Shown: positions 36,899 through 48,235, numbered from the stretch's first letter. The stretch is DNA of 64,000 nucleotides from Hsuehochloa calcarea (GCA_036346395.1 CM070599.1:29813232-29877231), one strand, 5' to 3'. Numbers and translations: made by a program. The notes: generated by a model from the sequence alone, not told the origin.

Positions 36899-37995
36899 TT
36901 TTCTCCTTCTTTTTCTGATACTGCAGGTTTTCTCTTGTAGACTCATTTGCACCCAATGGCTTTCTTATCCTCAAGAAGATGAATTAGCTCCCAAGTCCGA
37001 TTCTTCCGTAAAGACTCAATTTCTTCTATCATTGCATTCATCCACCTATCTTTCTCCTGGCTTGTAATAGCCTCTTAAAAATTAGCTGGATCATCAGTAC
37101 TAACAAGAAGAGCATATGAAACCTGGCTTTCCTACCTGAATCTCCTTGGAGCTTTCACATTAGTGTGTCACAGTCTATCTCTTGCCAATTGAAAATTCTG
37201 CAAATCCTTTGAAGTGGAATCTGGAGGCAGTGTGTGTGAACCATGAGTCCTTGAACTATGTTGTAACTCTACCTGCATCGTATATGAACCTCCAATCTCA
37301 TGTGATACACCCTCTTTGTTTTGTTGTAACATTGATTTTTCATCAAAGACAACATCCCTGATCATCGCCACCTTCTTTGATGTTGAATTCCAAAGCTTGT
37401 ACCCTTTAACACCTTTCTTGAAACCCAGAAAGATGCACTTTGTTGATTTTGCATCAAGCTTCGACCTTTCATCAGCTGGTATATGCATATAGGTTGGGTA
37501 ACAAAAAAATTTTATATTAGTAAAATTAACTGAATTACCAGTCCATACCTCCTCTATAATCTTACCACCCAAAGATGCACACGGTGATATGTTTACGAGA
37601 TAGCTCGCCATGTTCACAACCTCTCCCCATAAACATTTAGGAAGCCCTGCATTCGACCTCAAGCACCTTGCTCATTCATAAATAGTCATGCTCATCCTTT
37701 CTACCACACCGTTTTGCTGCAGTGTTTTGCGCACCGTGAAATGCCACTGAATACTATGCTCCTCACAATATCTCTGAAACAGTGAATTTGTATATTCATT
37801 ACCATTATCAGATCTCAGATACTTTACCTTCTTGCCTATTTGTTTTTTCACCTCAGCTTTCCACACCTTGAACTTGGCAAACACTTTAGATTTCTGCTTC
37901 ATGAAATACACCCACAACTTGCGGGAAAAATCGTCAATAAAAGTAACAAAATACCGAGCTCCACCCATTGACGGTTTTCTAGTAGACCCCCACAC
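36899..37995 (-). pseudogene. Copia integrase and linker remnant (minus strand)
   Basis: The integrase core is at 37995-37672 with 'YFVTFIDDFSRKLWVYFM' and 'KYLRSDNGNEYTNSLF', followed by 'QQNGVVERMSMTIYE'. After a stop near 37670 come 'LPKCLWGEVVNMASYLVN', 'CIFLGFKKGVKGYKLW' and 'MIRDVVFDE'. The linker toward RT carries at least one stop. Confidence 0.9.
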
Positions 37996-38061
37996 ATCAG
38001 AGTGTACATAATCAAGTATTCCTTTTGTTTTATATTTGCCACTTAAGAAACTAACCTTAGA

Positions 38062-38664
38062 CTATTTTTCAAGAACACAAAACTTACAGAAACCTAACTC
38101 GCAACTTTTAATTCCTGCCAATAGGCATCTATTATGCAATTCCGCCATCCCATGAACACTAAGATGGCCCAACCGCATATTCCAAAGTTTTGCCATATCA
38201 TTATATGACTCCACTAAACTGACTCCACCTACAACAGTGCTCCTTAGCAATATATAAATATTTTCAGCAGTTCTCATACCCTTCATCACAGTCAATGCAC
38301 CTTTATGAATTTTCATGGTTTCCTTATCATTATTATCTTTATAAGTAAGACCACTATTATGTAAGGAGCATAGAGAAATCAGATTCTTTTTCAACCCTGG
38401 TATGCGCCTAACATCACATATTGTTCTCACAATACCATCATAGATCTTAATTTCAACTTCAGCTATCCTGACAATACTATGACATGTATCATCACCAAGG
38501 TAAACATAACCGAAATTACCTGACTTGTATGAAGTGAAGCACTCCCTGTTAGGCGTGATGTGATACAAGCATCCCGAATCAAGAATCCATGCATCTATAA
38601 ACCGACCATTTGAAACTGAGAGAACATCTGCATCGCTGCTATCTGAGTCATTCTCCCTAGCCAC
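38062..38664 (-). pseudogene. Copia protease and GAG-pre-integrase remnant (minus strand)
   Basis: One 200-codon open frame starts near the protease. 'WILDSGCLYHITPNRECF' gives the DSG active site, 'RRIPGLKKNLISL' the second landmark, and 'LWNMRLGHLSVHGMAEL' plus 'CKFCVLEK' the zinc-binding pre-integrase domain. Confidence 0.9.
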
Positions 38665-38701
38665 GTTGATAATCTTCTCATCACGCTTCCCACCATTATG
38701 T

Positions 38702-39043
38702 TCATTCTATTTTGGACAATTTATCTTCATATGTCTCATCTCCTTGCACTGGTAGCACTCGATATTTTTTCTGCTCCTTGACTTTTGATCTGGATTTACG
38801 CCTTCCAGATCTTTCCTTGTCTTGTTTTCTTCCATGGTCACCCTTCGTATACAAACTATCACCCTGAGAGCTCTCCCCCGCGTTCAGCTTCCATTGATTA
38901 TGCACCAACAGGGCCACGGTAATCTCATCAAACTTCATAGTATCTTTCCCGTATGTCAGAGTGATGACCAAGTGTTCATAGGAAGGTGACAAGGAGATTG
39001 GGAGAGCGGTGACAGGCCTGTGAAGGACAAGCGAGTGCAACAA
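38702..39043 (-). pseudogene. Copia gag C-terminal fragment (minus strand)
   Basis: 'LPISLSPSYEHLVITLTYGK' matches the conserved gag helix region, followed by a basic stretch ending near where a CCHC knuckle should lie ('KKYRVLPVQGDETYEDKL', frame-shifted; CYQC..GH..C is readable in another frame). The N-terminal half of gag is missing. Confidence 0.8.
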
Positions 39044-39084
39044 ACATCGTGTGGTCGCTGTTAAGCCTGTTTGTGGCCTGAATG

Positions 39085-39545
39085 TTTGTGAAACTTACTC
39101 GTTTTTTTGAAACTTTTGCGAAACTTGCTTTGCATTTGTGTTTCATCTGTTTGTTATGAAACTTGCTGAAATTTCATTTGAAATTCTCCAGAAACCCTCT
39201 AAAATTTAATGAGATACGAATGAAATTTGTTGAAACCTAAATGAAACTTGCTTAAAACATCTTTTGAGATCCCCCGAGAAACTTGGATGAAACGCACTCA
39301 AAACGTCAAACTCAGATGGAACTTGACCTTGAAACATCGGTGAGACTTTTTGAAACTCCCGTGAAATGTACGTGTTAAAACCTCCATGAAACTCAACTTT
39401 CAGTTCGAGTTTCAAAACCAAACGTTTTGAAATTTGATGTTTCAATCAAGTTCCATAATGTTTTTTAGTTTTGAAACTTTACATTTTTGGTGCTTGAGTT
39501 TCAATTGTAAAAATTAAGTTTTTGTTTTGAAACATGATGTTTCAG
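39085..39545. repeat. Degenerate GAAACTT-rich tract
   Basis: More than 20 variants of TGAAACTTG/GAAACTT, and later the complement GTTTCA, occur in about 460 bp without a fixed period. Two similar units at the right end pair TTTTGAAA with GATGTTTCA. It lies immediately outside the broken 5' end of the minus-strand copia. Confidence 0.7.
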
Positions 39546-40479
39546 TCATGTTTTTTGTTCACTTTTGATACTTGTTGTCTCGTTGGAGGAGTTTCCACGT
39601 GGAGCAACGGAGGACGACAGCAGGGAACTGTCACGCCCACAGGGACGCACAGAAGTAGGATGGTGGGGAATTGTCATGCACGCGTGGAGGAAAATGACAA
39701 GAATCTCTCGAGCTCGTGATGGAGGAAGGCGGCGAATTCGTGCACAAATGCACGCGATATGGAGGACGAAGGGAATGAGTAACATATACATGGGGATCAT
39801 GTGTGTCTGATTAGATGGGGATCCAATGGCTGGATGCTATCCTGTTGGAGTGGTTCTGAACAGTATAGCGTGGCGTAGCCGCGTCCTTATTAAAAACCAT
39901 AAGAGTTACCACAACAAATGTTTAATCTAATAGAGGGTTACCTATACCAGCGGAGTTAATGTAAGACAATAAATTTCCTTTACTACTTTCCTTGCTTGCC
40001 TCTCTGTCTTTTTGTCCTATATTATTTTCCAAAGGTAGTTTTTTAGAATCAATCATTAAAGGGTTTAGTGTTATTTTAGCAAACTTTGTTAAGAAGAAAT
40101 CTTGCACAGGAATTGTATGCAAGCCATTTGTGCCCTCCACACAACTTTGGGGACACTTTAGTCGTGTTAGTTTCACACTATATATTTGGTAGTTACCAAG
40201 GGGAAAAAGCTATTGTGAAAAGTCTACTATGGTTGGTAAATATGCTCAATCAATTCTATTTAGATTTATATGTGATGTTCTTTTTGTAACAACCACAACA
40301 TTTCCTTTCTATTTTTAAGGAAACCCTTCTTTCTGCGAGGAGACATGTCTAAAGGACTTGCAACCGAATTTTCTCAATTGATCGGGAAAAAGTTGCTGTG
40401 AAAAATCTATTTGTGTTTCTAAATCAAAGAGCCCAAATCCCCTCTAGTTCCACTATTTATGATTTATGGAGTGACATTT
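39546..40479. other. Intergenic, no recognisable gene
   Basis: Moderately GC-rich to 39830, then AT-rich. Overlapping short frames occur on both strands without domains. Confidence 0.45.
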
Positions 40480-40700
40480 AGAGCCTGTTTGCAAGATGGC
40501 CACATTTTGCCATACTTTGTTTGCCAAAAGTGTGGAAGCCACAACTTTGTGTACCAAAAGTGTGGCAAGCAAATTGGCCGTCACACCCGTGGAAACTTTA
40601 GCTACCATTTGAGGGCATGTTTGGATGATAACTACATTTTGCTTTACTTCGTGTGGAAAAAGTGTCGTCAACAAATTGTCTGCCACCTGTTTGTGAGCAT
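40480..40700 (+). mobile_element. Possible MITE with internal near-repeats
   Basis: 'GAGCCTGTTTGCAAGATG' near 40480 and 'GAGGGCATGTTTGGATGAT' near 40612 are related. Between and after them ACATTTTGCCATACTTTG and ACATTTTGCTTTACTTCG recur. This style is common in grass MITEs. I could not define inverted termini or a TSD. The 103-codon frame over it is probably fortuitous. Confidence 0.3.
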
Positions 40701-42203
40701 TATGTATTTTTACAACAATAAAATGAAATTAACTTCAAATCTGAACTACTTGGTAAATTATTCCATCTAAAATTCCAAATGACAATCCAAATGTGTATAT
40801 AATGTGTTAGTATGGTGCAACCACTGGAAGTTATATGTATAGCTATTTGGCGGTTCTTGTCAAGATCTGGTGTAATTATTTAGGACAACTAGATGGGCAG
40901 CCTTTTCAAATAGACTTGTATGTACTAGTGGCACACGGAGGGAGGAGCAGGGGCTGGCCCCCTCTTGGGATATTATTATTGTTATTGTTATGACCTTTTG
41001 TATTCAAAGGGTTTTGTTTGTATCAAAATTTTCTTTCCTTCGTCAAATATATATGTACACTGTATATATAGCATATTTGCATCCCCTCCCTGATTCCTGG
41101 TCTCGTGGTAGGAAATGTTATCCAGACAATATAAAGACTAGGACATGCAATACACAAATGAAAAAGGTGAAGTTCACTGCAAATGATACCATATCAATGC
41201 ACAGTTTAAGTCAACTACGCACACACATGTGCATCACAATGCAAAAGCACGTACCTGCGCTCCGTAAGGTTATGGTTACGGTTATGGGTTCGAACCTAAC
41301 CCACCAGGTTGATATATAAAAAAAGCTCATTGGTTAGTACTATATTCCTCTTTCAAAAAAAGTTTATTTTTTCCCCCAAATGATGGAGATTAATATAGTC
41401 AGATCCTTTTTACTTGGCTAAGGTTTCAATCGGATACAGGGCCAGAATTGGATCACCCAATCTAAACCCAATTAATTATTAGTTAATCATTGGAAGTACT
41501 AATTTACCCTTTATAATTAAGTAGCTTTAAGATGAGTAAACTTTTCCCTATAGGAGAAGTACCAAAGCAAGAATCGAGGACCGCAGTGGGAACACCTACC
41601 AATTAATGTACTAGTGTCGCACTGCTCTGTTTGTAGCTAAAACAAAACATGCATTAGGTAAACATCTTCTAAACATACAAGCCATTTGCAAGCTCATAAA
41701 TCAATTTGCTATGTTTGGAAACATCAAGTCTAATAAAAATGTCTTCTTTTAAGAAATTAAAATTGATCAAAACACCAACAATTTGTTCTTACAAATTTTG
41801 CTCCTCTTCTTAATGAAAGCACATCTTTCTAACCATAATCCGACTAATTAAACCGAGAACTTGAAAAGAAGAAGAAGAAGAACTACATAGTTCATCCTCC
41901 ATCCATAGCTCCACATAAATTCCTTGCAGACTGCAGCACATACTATTATATAAATTTGCCGCTTGTCATGGCTGGCCATGGAACACCTGTTGGACGACCA
42001 AGGGGTGGGGTGGGATGGGATGGAGGCCATTGCTGAGCCAGCTGTGTGGTGACGGTGGTGGTGCAAAAGAAGATCTGGCACCGGCAGCAATTCCACCATG
42101 GGTGGCAATATAACAGGAAATCATATGCATCATGTACACATATTTGAAGAGTAGATATTTTATAAAAAAAAAAGGGTAGAAGATCTATATATTAGTCAGT
42201 TAC
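40701..42203. other. Intergenic, no recognisable gene
   Basis: Mostly AT-rich. A GGTTCGAACC string at about 41287 resembles a pol III B box, but no tRNA cloverleaf or SINE body fits. The frame at 41848-42108 (minus) lies where the next HD-Zip exon would be but lacks its sequence. Confidence 0.45.
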
Positions 42204-42283
42204 CTTGCCCGTTTGTTCTGGAACCAGACCTCAACTTGGTGCGACTTAATTTTGAGCATCTTAGCCAACTGATCCTTCTGCTT
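42204..42283 (-). pseudogene. Orphan exon of an HD-Zip II type homeobox gene
   Basis: The minus strand reads a CACAG acceptor, then 80 bp encoding KQKDQLAKMLKIKSHQ and VEVWFQNKRAR, then an AG|GTAACT donor. This is the second half of a homeodomain including recognition helix 3 (VEVWFQN.RAR). Ending just after RAR matches the intron position I recall for HD-Zip class II genes, whose middle exon is also about this size. The leucine-zipper exon that should follow and the acidic/first homeodomain exon that should precede it are not recognisable in the flanks. The NKRAR variant and non-consensus KIKSHQ suggest divergence. It could be a captured or dying gene fragment. Confidence 0.8.
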
Positions 42284-43833
42284 CTGTGCATGTACAACGG
42301 CAACAACAAAATTCCGACTCATGAACCCTTCATTTTTATAAATTTATGGATTGAATATTTATGTATCATTTAGTGTCTCACCAATATCTTGATATAGGAT
42401 TGATGCTATTTATAAAAATTGGTAATTGTGTCATTAATTTGTAGCAAAGTGTGTGTTACGTGATATGCTGAAATCCGTACCCTTCATTTGACAAACTGGA
42501 ATTTACTGTACTGTTTATGGATTCTCCCCAAATTCCTTCACTAGATACATAATATATGCTACCATTCAGCATTACGGTTAATATAGTGTCATGGAAATTT
42601 AACAATTCGAGTACTTTCAACCATTTAATTACAAATTAACATTATTACGCTTATATGCGATCTATATATTAATTACCCAACAATAATACTCATGTGTTAC
42701 TGGTTAGTAATGGTATAAACCACCTAATTAACTTGTATAAGTAGCCAAATATATGCAATCTATACATTACTTCTTGTTGGATACAAAAGGGCTTATTACA
42801 TATTTAGGAAATCATGACGTACTCCAACTAGCCAGTGTGTGTTGGGAACCGATTGTTTCTTCTTGTGGCCAAGAGTATTCATACGCGACCGTAACCGTTG
42901 GTAAAAATTAACCGGTTCCCATTGGGAAATGAACTCTGACCCGTTCTGTTGCATATGGACGTAGGAAAGGAAAATTAACTTGCAAGATTATATCTACGGA
43001 CACTTATCAGGAACATTCGGGTTCTCTTAGAAACTCCCCTCCAATCACTAAAGTTGGAGAACAAGTGTTACATTCATTGATGAATACTTGACACTCTTGA
43101 CCGAAATTTTCTTCCCCGAATAATTTGCACTTTGCTAACCACGAGGAAAATTTTCCCAAATACCCCTGTTAACTCTACCCATGAACCTCTACTTTTACCT
43201 TGTTTTTCATGCTTATGGAATTAATAGACGGTATTTTAGTCCAATTTTATTCAACCATACCTTCCTTGGTTTGCGTGATTTGGTCAAAGTGGCAAGTATT
43301 TAAACAGAGGGAGCATTTAGACAGGATCATAACTACCGATTATTATTAGCCAACTGTAATTTTAAGTGATATGATATGTAAAGAACAGTTGATAGGACTA
43401 TTAGATATGCCACCAGGGAGATGGGAAGGGGTCGTCATACGGTTATAGTTGCGACTCGCGAGTGCCTCGGTTCGTCGCGCAGTCGAGGGTGGATGAAGAT
43501 GTAAAAAGCTGACAGCACGTGGGACAGAAGTACACTCGAACCCGCGGAAGTTTATTGGCTCACTATCCAGTGGACGGCAGCTAAATGAGTATCAATTTCG
43601 ACGAGCCATGCACTGTCTAAATGCCGATGCATTACGTTACTGTAGTTGTACTTCAACTCGACACCGTGTCTATACATGAGAACTTGTCAGCGACAGCAGA
43701 TCGTTGGCACGACCAAACATACACAAAAATTAACCAGGTAAATGAGGAGCTCAAATGAAATCACAAAAAAAAAAAAAACTCGGTCGGATCAAGAATTATT
43801 CTTGCACGCTCGGTCGCTCGCATTGTAGGGGTA
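42284..43833. other. Intergenic between HD-Zip exon and GAD 3' end
   Basis: AT-rich, no coding signal. The GAD 3' untranslated region should occupy part of the right end (about 43740-43833). A GCACGTGG G-box lies near 43518. Confidence 0.5.
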
Positions 43834-46800
43834 TCAGCAGACGAGGCTGCTCTTCTTCCTGGCGACGAGCCTCCGCCAATAGGTGGCCACCTCCTTTTCG
43901 ATCTCCCGCGCCGTCTTCTTCACCGGCTCGGCGGCGATGGCCGCCTTCTTGGTGGTGTGCGCGTCCATGTCCTCCATCACCTTGTTGAGGTCGGCGATGA
44001 GCCGCTCGGCGAGGCTGCGGCTGAAGTCCTCGCGAATGACAACGCGCATGACGGCCACGCGCTCGGCGTCGGCCGGCATGGTGTAGGCGGGAACGATCCA
44101 GCCGAAGCGGCGAAGGCTCTCGGCCACCTCGAACACCGTGTACCGGGACGAGTCCCTGAGGGAGAAGGCCACCAGCGGCACGCCCACATCCTTGGACACC
44201 ACGTCGAAGTAGCCCATTTTCTCGATGCCCTCACGGAGCACCGTCGCGTTGTCGCGGCAGTTCTGCATGATGTCCTTGTAGCCCTGCATGCGCGTCAACG
44301 GCACCAAATTGCAGACTGATCGATCAATACATATCTGATCAGCACAACACACTGATCTTATGGTGCCGCAAATGTTTTGATGATTTATTAGCTCTTAAGA
44401 GATCGTGGTCTAATTTATGCACGGAACTCAAATTAAATTAATCCTTAGTTTGTGCAAGTCTGAGTGCATAAGACAACTGTTTTCGCGATACAGATTGGCC
44501 AATTTCATGAAGTGTTAGCTACAGTTAAAAAAAAGATATAAAGTGTTAGCTACAGTTAAACATAAAAATAAAGGGGGCGACCTTAGCACAGTCGGTTGTT
44601 TTTTTCTTTTTTAAACCACAATTACTTTTCAATGGACTCGATTGTTCCAAGATTCGTGCAAACTATCCTTACCCTAACCCTCACCTCACCTCACCCTCGG
44701 TTCCCTCACTCGCACCCCGCGCCGCCTCCCGCTGCGTCTCCGGCGCCGACGAGGCCCGCCGACGAGCACCTCCCCTGTCGCCCTCCTCCTCTTCCTCCTC
44801 CGCCCGCCTCTCTAGCCCCCGCCGCCGCCCTCTTCCTCGTCTCCGATGGCTGCCACCTTCGGATCCACCACCGCCTCCCGCCACCTTCTAAGCACTTCGG
44901 TTTCATCGCCCCCGCTGACCTCCACCGCACAGTGCCCTCCTCCTCACCCGCGTCCGCTGGCGGCACCTCCGGTCTACCGCCACTCCGGCCTCCCTCTAAG
45001 CCTGGGGCACCGGTGAATCCTAACCCTAACTTAACGGCTGGAGAAGAAGAAGAGGACCTCGAGCACTGATCTCCACGTGCGATCCAACGGTGAGTAAATC
45101 GACTGAAACTTCTTTGATTTTTAGGCGAGAACAAGCAAAACCGAAAAATAAAAGACATGAAGTTTTAGCTACACTAAAAAATAAAAATAAAAGACATCAA
45201 GTGTTAGCTAGCGCCAAGAAAATTTGGATGGCACGATCAAGTAACCGACAAAATCCCAACAAACTAGACATCCACCTGAAATGCATGGATTGCATGGACT
45301 ACTCGTGTTTCTTTGCTTGCAGATACAAACAACACAAGTTTCCGTGTTCCTTGAAAAAACAAGCAACATGAACACAGCATGGGATGGCGCCAGTCAGAGA
45401 CTCAGAGTAGTATGTGCAGATGTTCATCAGTGATTTGCAAGAAAATACTTGGGACATAAAAACGCAAGTAGGACAAACTCCCTTCATTCAAAAATATACG
45501 ATGTTTAAGAAAGTGTGGAGTTAAACTTTCTTATTATATATATATATTTGTCATGTTAAAATTGTATCATTAGATTAGTTATGAAAAATATTTTCATAAT
45601 ATAATAATTTTATATGATTTAATGAACATATTCATATAAAAAGTAATGATCAAAGTTGCATGTTAGAGACCGTATCGATATTCAAAATGTCGCATATTCT
45701 TGAACAGAGAGAGTAGAAATTAGGATCATCATCACACATTCAAACTTGCAATTACCTCGAAGCCGAGACGGATGAGCTGGTAATACTGCGCAATTATCTG
45801 GCTCGAACCTATCCAACAGAGCAGATGAATAAACTTAGTTACTCACAGAAACAAACCAATCTAGCACGTATCAAGCAACACAGGTGAGCGCGAGACCCTT
45901 AGAACATATATATGCCGGCAACCTTTGGAGAAGTAATGGAATCCCGGGGATACCCCGCTATGGAAAGAAAATAAAATAAAATATGCCGGCTACCTTTTGA
46001 GAAGTTGAGCGTGAAGGTTGGCTGGTCTGCGCCGAGGTAGTTGATGTGGAAGATGAGCTCCTCCGGCAGGTCCTCCTTGCTCCTCCAGATCACCCACCCG
46101 ACGCCGGCGTAGACGAGGCCGTACTTGTGCCCGCTGACGTTGATGCTCTTCACCAGCGGCAGCCGGAAGTCCCACTCCAGCTCCGGGTAGATGAACGGGG
46201 CGATGAACCCGCCGCTCGCCGCGTCCACGTGGATCGGAGTGTCCCACCTGACGAAACCCAGTATATTACCGAATGAAATAAACCAAATCTGCATTGCTAG
46301 TTTGTTACACGTGCCGGTCCCAGTTAACCAGTTTGGATGCAAGTTGTGCGCGTACCCTGTCTCGGCGTTCTTGGCCGTTAGCAGATCGTTGAGCATCTTG
46401 ACGTCCTCGAATTCGCCGGTGAGGGTGGAGCCGAGGATGGCGGCGACGCAGATGGTGTTTTCGTCTACCATCTCCACGGCCTTCTCGGGGTCCATGACGT
46501 AGTACCCTTCCTTCAGCTTCACCTCCTTCAGCTCCACCTCGAAGTACCGCGCGAATTTCTCCCAGCACACCTACGTACGTACGTACGCATGCGACAAAAA
46601 TAATCTCAAATGTAAGGTGGGCGGGAGGGAGTCGTGACTGATCGGGTGATGATCTCGTGTGACTGCTGAAAAATGCTGTACTTGAGTTTTGGTTTGTGTA
46701 CCTGAACATTTGCACCGGTGACGATGTTGGGCTCGTCACAGGGCTTGCCCTCGGCTTTCCTCTTGTTCTGCCACTTGCGCTTGAACGCCAGCCCGGCAAG

Positions 46801-47390
46801 CATAATGGCCTCCGAAGAGCCGACGGTCCCCACCCCAGCCGCCGTCTCGTCGTCGCCGATCGGCGCGTTGAAGAGATGCGCGATCATGTTGACGCACCGG
46901 TTCTGTTTCACGCAGGTGCGAATGGATCATGTCACGCGGTTGCAGAGCGATATATATACATGGTCGACCCGAATCATATCCGTCGTACCTGGAGCTCGGT
47001 GGTGACGGGGTACTCGTCCATGTCGACGTAGTTCTTGTTGACGGAGGCCTGGATGAGCTTGTCGCACTCGGGCTCCATCCACGTGGTGACGAACGACGCC
47101 AGGTTCAGCCGCGGGTTCCCGTCCAGCATCAGCTCGTCGTTGATGATCTGGTACGCCGCGTCCTTGGGGATCGACTGCTCCGGCATCTTGAACCTACGTA
47201 CGTACACAACAGCGACACCCACACTCATCAATCTCTGCATATATAGCTCAAATTAAGACTTAGAAAGCAACGCGCCATTGTCGATCTGTAGACTACTGTA
47301 CCTCGGGAGCGAGGTGCGCACATAGCGTGACGCGAAGGTGGAGGAGTGCAGAGACTCGCCGGAGTTCGTCTGCGCTGTGGAGACCGCCAT
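43834..47390 (-). CDS. GAD: Glutamate decarboxylase (7 exons, 488 aa)
   Basis: Exons on the minus strand: 47390-47302, 47193-46989, 46902-46702, 46570-46356, 46247-45994, 45808-45756 and 44283-43834 (TGA). They sum to 1467 bp, in phase, all with GT-AG introns. The enzyme is a cytosolic PLP-dependent decarboxylase that converts glutamate to GABA and CO2. The PLP lysine is about Lys278 in [10 protein letters not shown], and the pyridine-binding Asp is about 245 in HVDAAS. The N-terminus (MAVSTAQ...STFASRYVR) is typical of plant GADs. The C-terminal tail ([19 protein letters not shown]) has the Trp and basic cluster of a calmodulin-binding domain, shorter in lysines than the classical version. 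Intron 6 (1472 bp) holds a GC-rich insert and an MITE; the other introns are 86-185 bp. Confidence 0.96.
44561..45160. other. GC-rich insert in GAD intron 6
   Basis: About 0.5 kb of C-rich sequence with a 157-codon proline-rich plus-strand frame but no domain. It is bracketed by related short repeats: AGTGTTAGCTACAGTTAAA at 44511 and 44542, and AGTTTTAGCTACACTAAA and AGTGTTAGCTA near 45160 and 45200. The bracketing suggests a mobile insertion or a local duplication, but the class is unknown. Confidence 0.5.
45477..45716. mobile_element. Stowaway-like MITE in GAD intron 6
   Basis: The left end ACTCCCTTCATTCAAAAATA and the right end, read inverted (CTACTCTCTCTGTTCAAGAA), form imperfect terminal inverted repeats that continue as ATACGATGTT / ATGCGACATT. 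The body is AT-rich and carries the AATGATCAAAGTTGCATGTT string usual for this group. It sits about 40 bp from exon 6 within the intron. Confidence 0.75.
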
Positions 47391-47425
47391 TTGCCTCGGC
47401 TGGTTATTTTAGCGGTTACCAACGC

Positions 47426-47452
47426 TCAGTTTGTCTGAGACGAGAAGAGCAT
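47426..47452 (-). other. Small upstream reading frame in the GAD leader
   Basis: An ATG at 47452 opens an 8-codon frame ending in TGA at 47426, 36 bp before the GAD start. If transcription starts about 30 bp after the TATA box, this ATG lies close to the 5' end of the transcript and may be skipped. Confidence 0.4.
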
Positions 47453-47491
47453 GCAGTGGGTTCACAAGACGCAGCAGAGCAGTGGTGTTTG

Positions 47492-47500
47492 TTTTATAAG
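47492..47500 (-). promoter_or_regulatory. TATA box of the GAD gene
   Basis: The minus strand reads CTTATAAAAC about 105 bp before the GAD start codon, placing transcription start near 47465. Confidence 0.7.
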
Positions 47501-47939
47501 GGGAGGCGGGGGCATGGGCATGGGCGCGACGTGGTGGGGGCGCCATGGTTCTTGGGGGAGAGGAACGAAGGTCGCGTCCACGACATCCGCTGGTACGTCG
47601 GGCCGGGCGCACGGCTTTCGGCACTGGACTCGGGCAGGTAGTTACGATTGTCCGAAAGTTTTACTGCTTCCATATCTCGGTGTGTTACATTTTGAGTGAC
47701 TTCTGGAGTTATGTTATTTGCAGTTTTTTTTTTTTTGATCGGCACGTTTTCCACCGAAGAAAAAAGTGACGGCGGCGGCAGCGGCCCAGCAGAGAGTTTT
47801 ACAGCTACCGGCGGCTGCTCCGCCCAATACTTCTTTTCTCTTGTTTGATCCGTACAAAAACAAGAAAAAAAACTACGGTCCGATGTTACACTGGGACGCT
47901 CGGGACGGCGTTAGCGCTCGGGCATACTATATCAAAAAT
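47501..47939. other. GAD upstream region
   Basis: GC-rich up to about 47640, then mixed. Contains a T-run near 47727. No gene is seen; overlapping frames are shadows in GC-rich sequence. Confidence 0.5.
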
Positions 47940-48235
47940 TCATCTACACCATTTCAAATAATATCACTGCGAACAGACGTGTTAACATCGTCTCAAAGAA
48001 CATCACCGTGAACATTATCTAAGCTTAGAATCAAAACAAAGCATCTGAAAAAAAAACGCGTTGAAAAATCTTGCAACATCACCTTGAACAGTATGCAACA
48101 TTTTTTTTTCTATAGATGTAATATTTTTTTTCAACGGGTCGTAACATCTCAAAGAACAATATGTAACATTTTTTTGAACGGCTCACAATATTTTTTCTGA
48201 ACAGGCACAACATGTTTGTTTGTTTGACAGGATGA
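47940..48235 (+). repeat. Degenerate (G/C)YAACAT...TTGAAC repeat
   Basis: Short units such as TTGCAACATCACCTTGAACA, TGCAACATTTTTTTTTC, CGTAACATCTCAAAGAACA and TGTAACATTTTTTTGAACG recur every 30-40 bp. The array ends next to a coding-like frame. Such repeats are common in grass DNA transposons, but no termini are seen here. Confidence 0.55.

Larger units (their letters stand above)
32480..39060 (-). mobile_element. Minus-strand Ty1-copia remnant split by a solo LTR
   Basis: Read on the minus strand the order is gag (39043-38702), protease and GAG-pre-integrase (38664-38062), integrase (37995-37168), linker, RT (33678-33180) and RT/RNase H (33156-32500). A 3220-bp insertion at 33679-36898 splits the RT start. 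I found no LTRs at either end, so both ends are truncated. Stops and shifts occur throughout, for example the shift near 33160-33180 inside RT. Confidence 0.9.

Noticed and set aside
41283..41310. tRNA or SINE from the GGTTCGAACC B-box-like string
   Set aside because: No A box at the right spacing, no cloverleaf and no 3' tail or TSD.
41848..42108. Second HD-Zip exon downstream of the orphan homeodomain exon
   Set aside because: The expected zipper start after the RAR junction is absent; the His-rich frame has no leucine heptads.
44596..45069. 157-codon proline-rich frame in GAD intron 6 as a nested gene
   Set aside because: Low-complexity C-rich sequence without domain or promoter; more likely part of an insertion.
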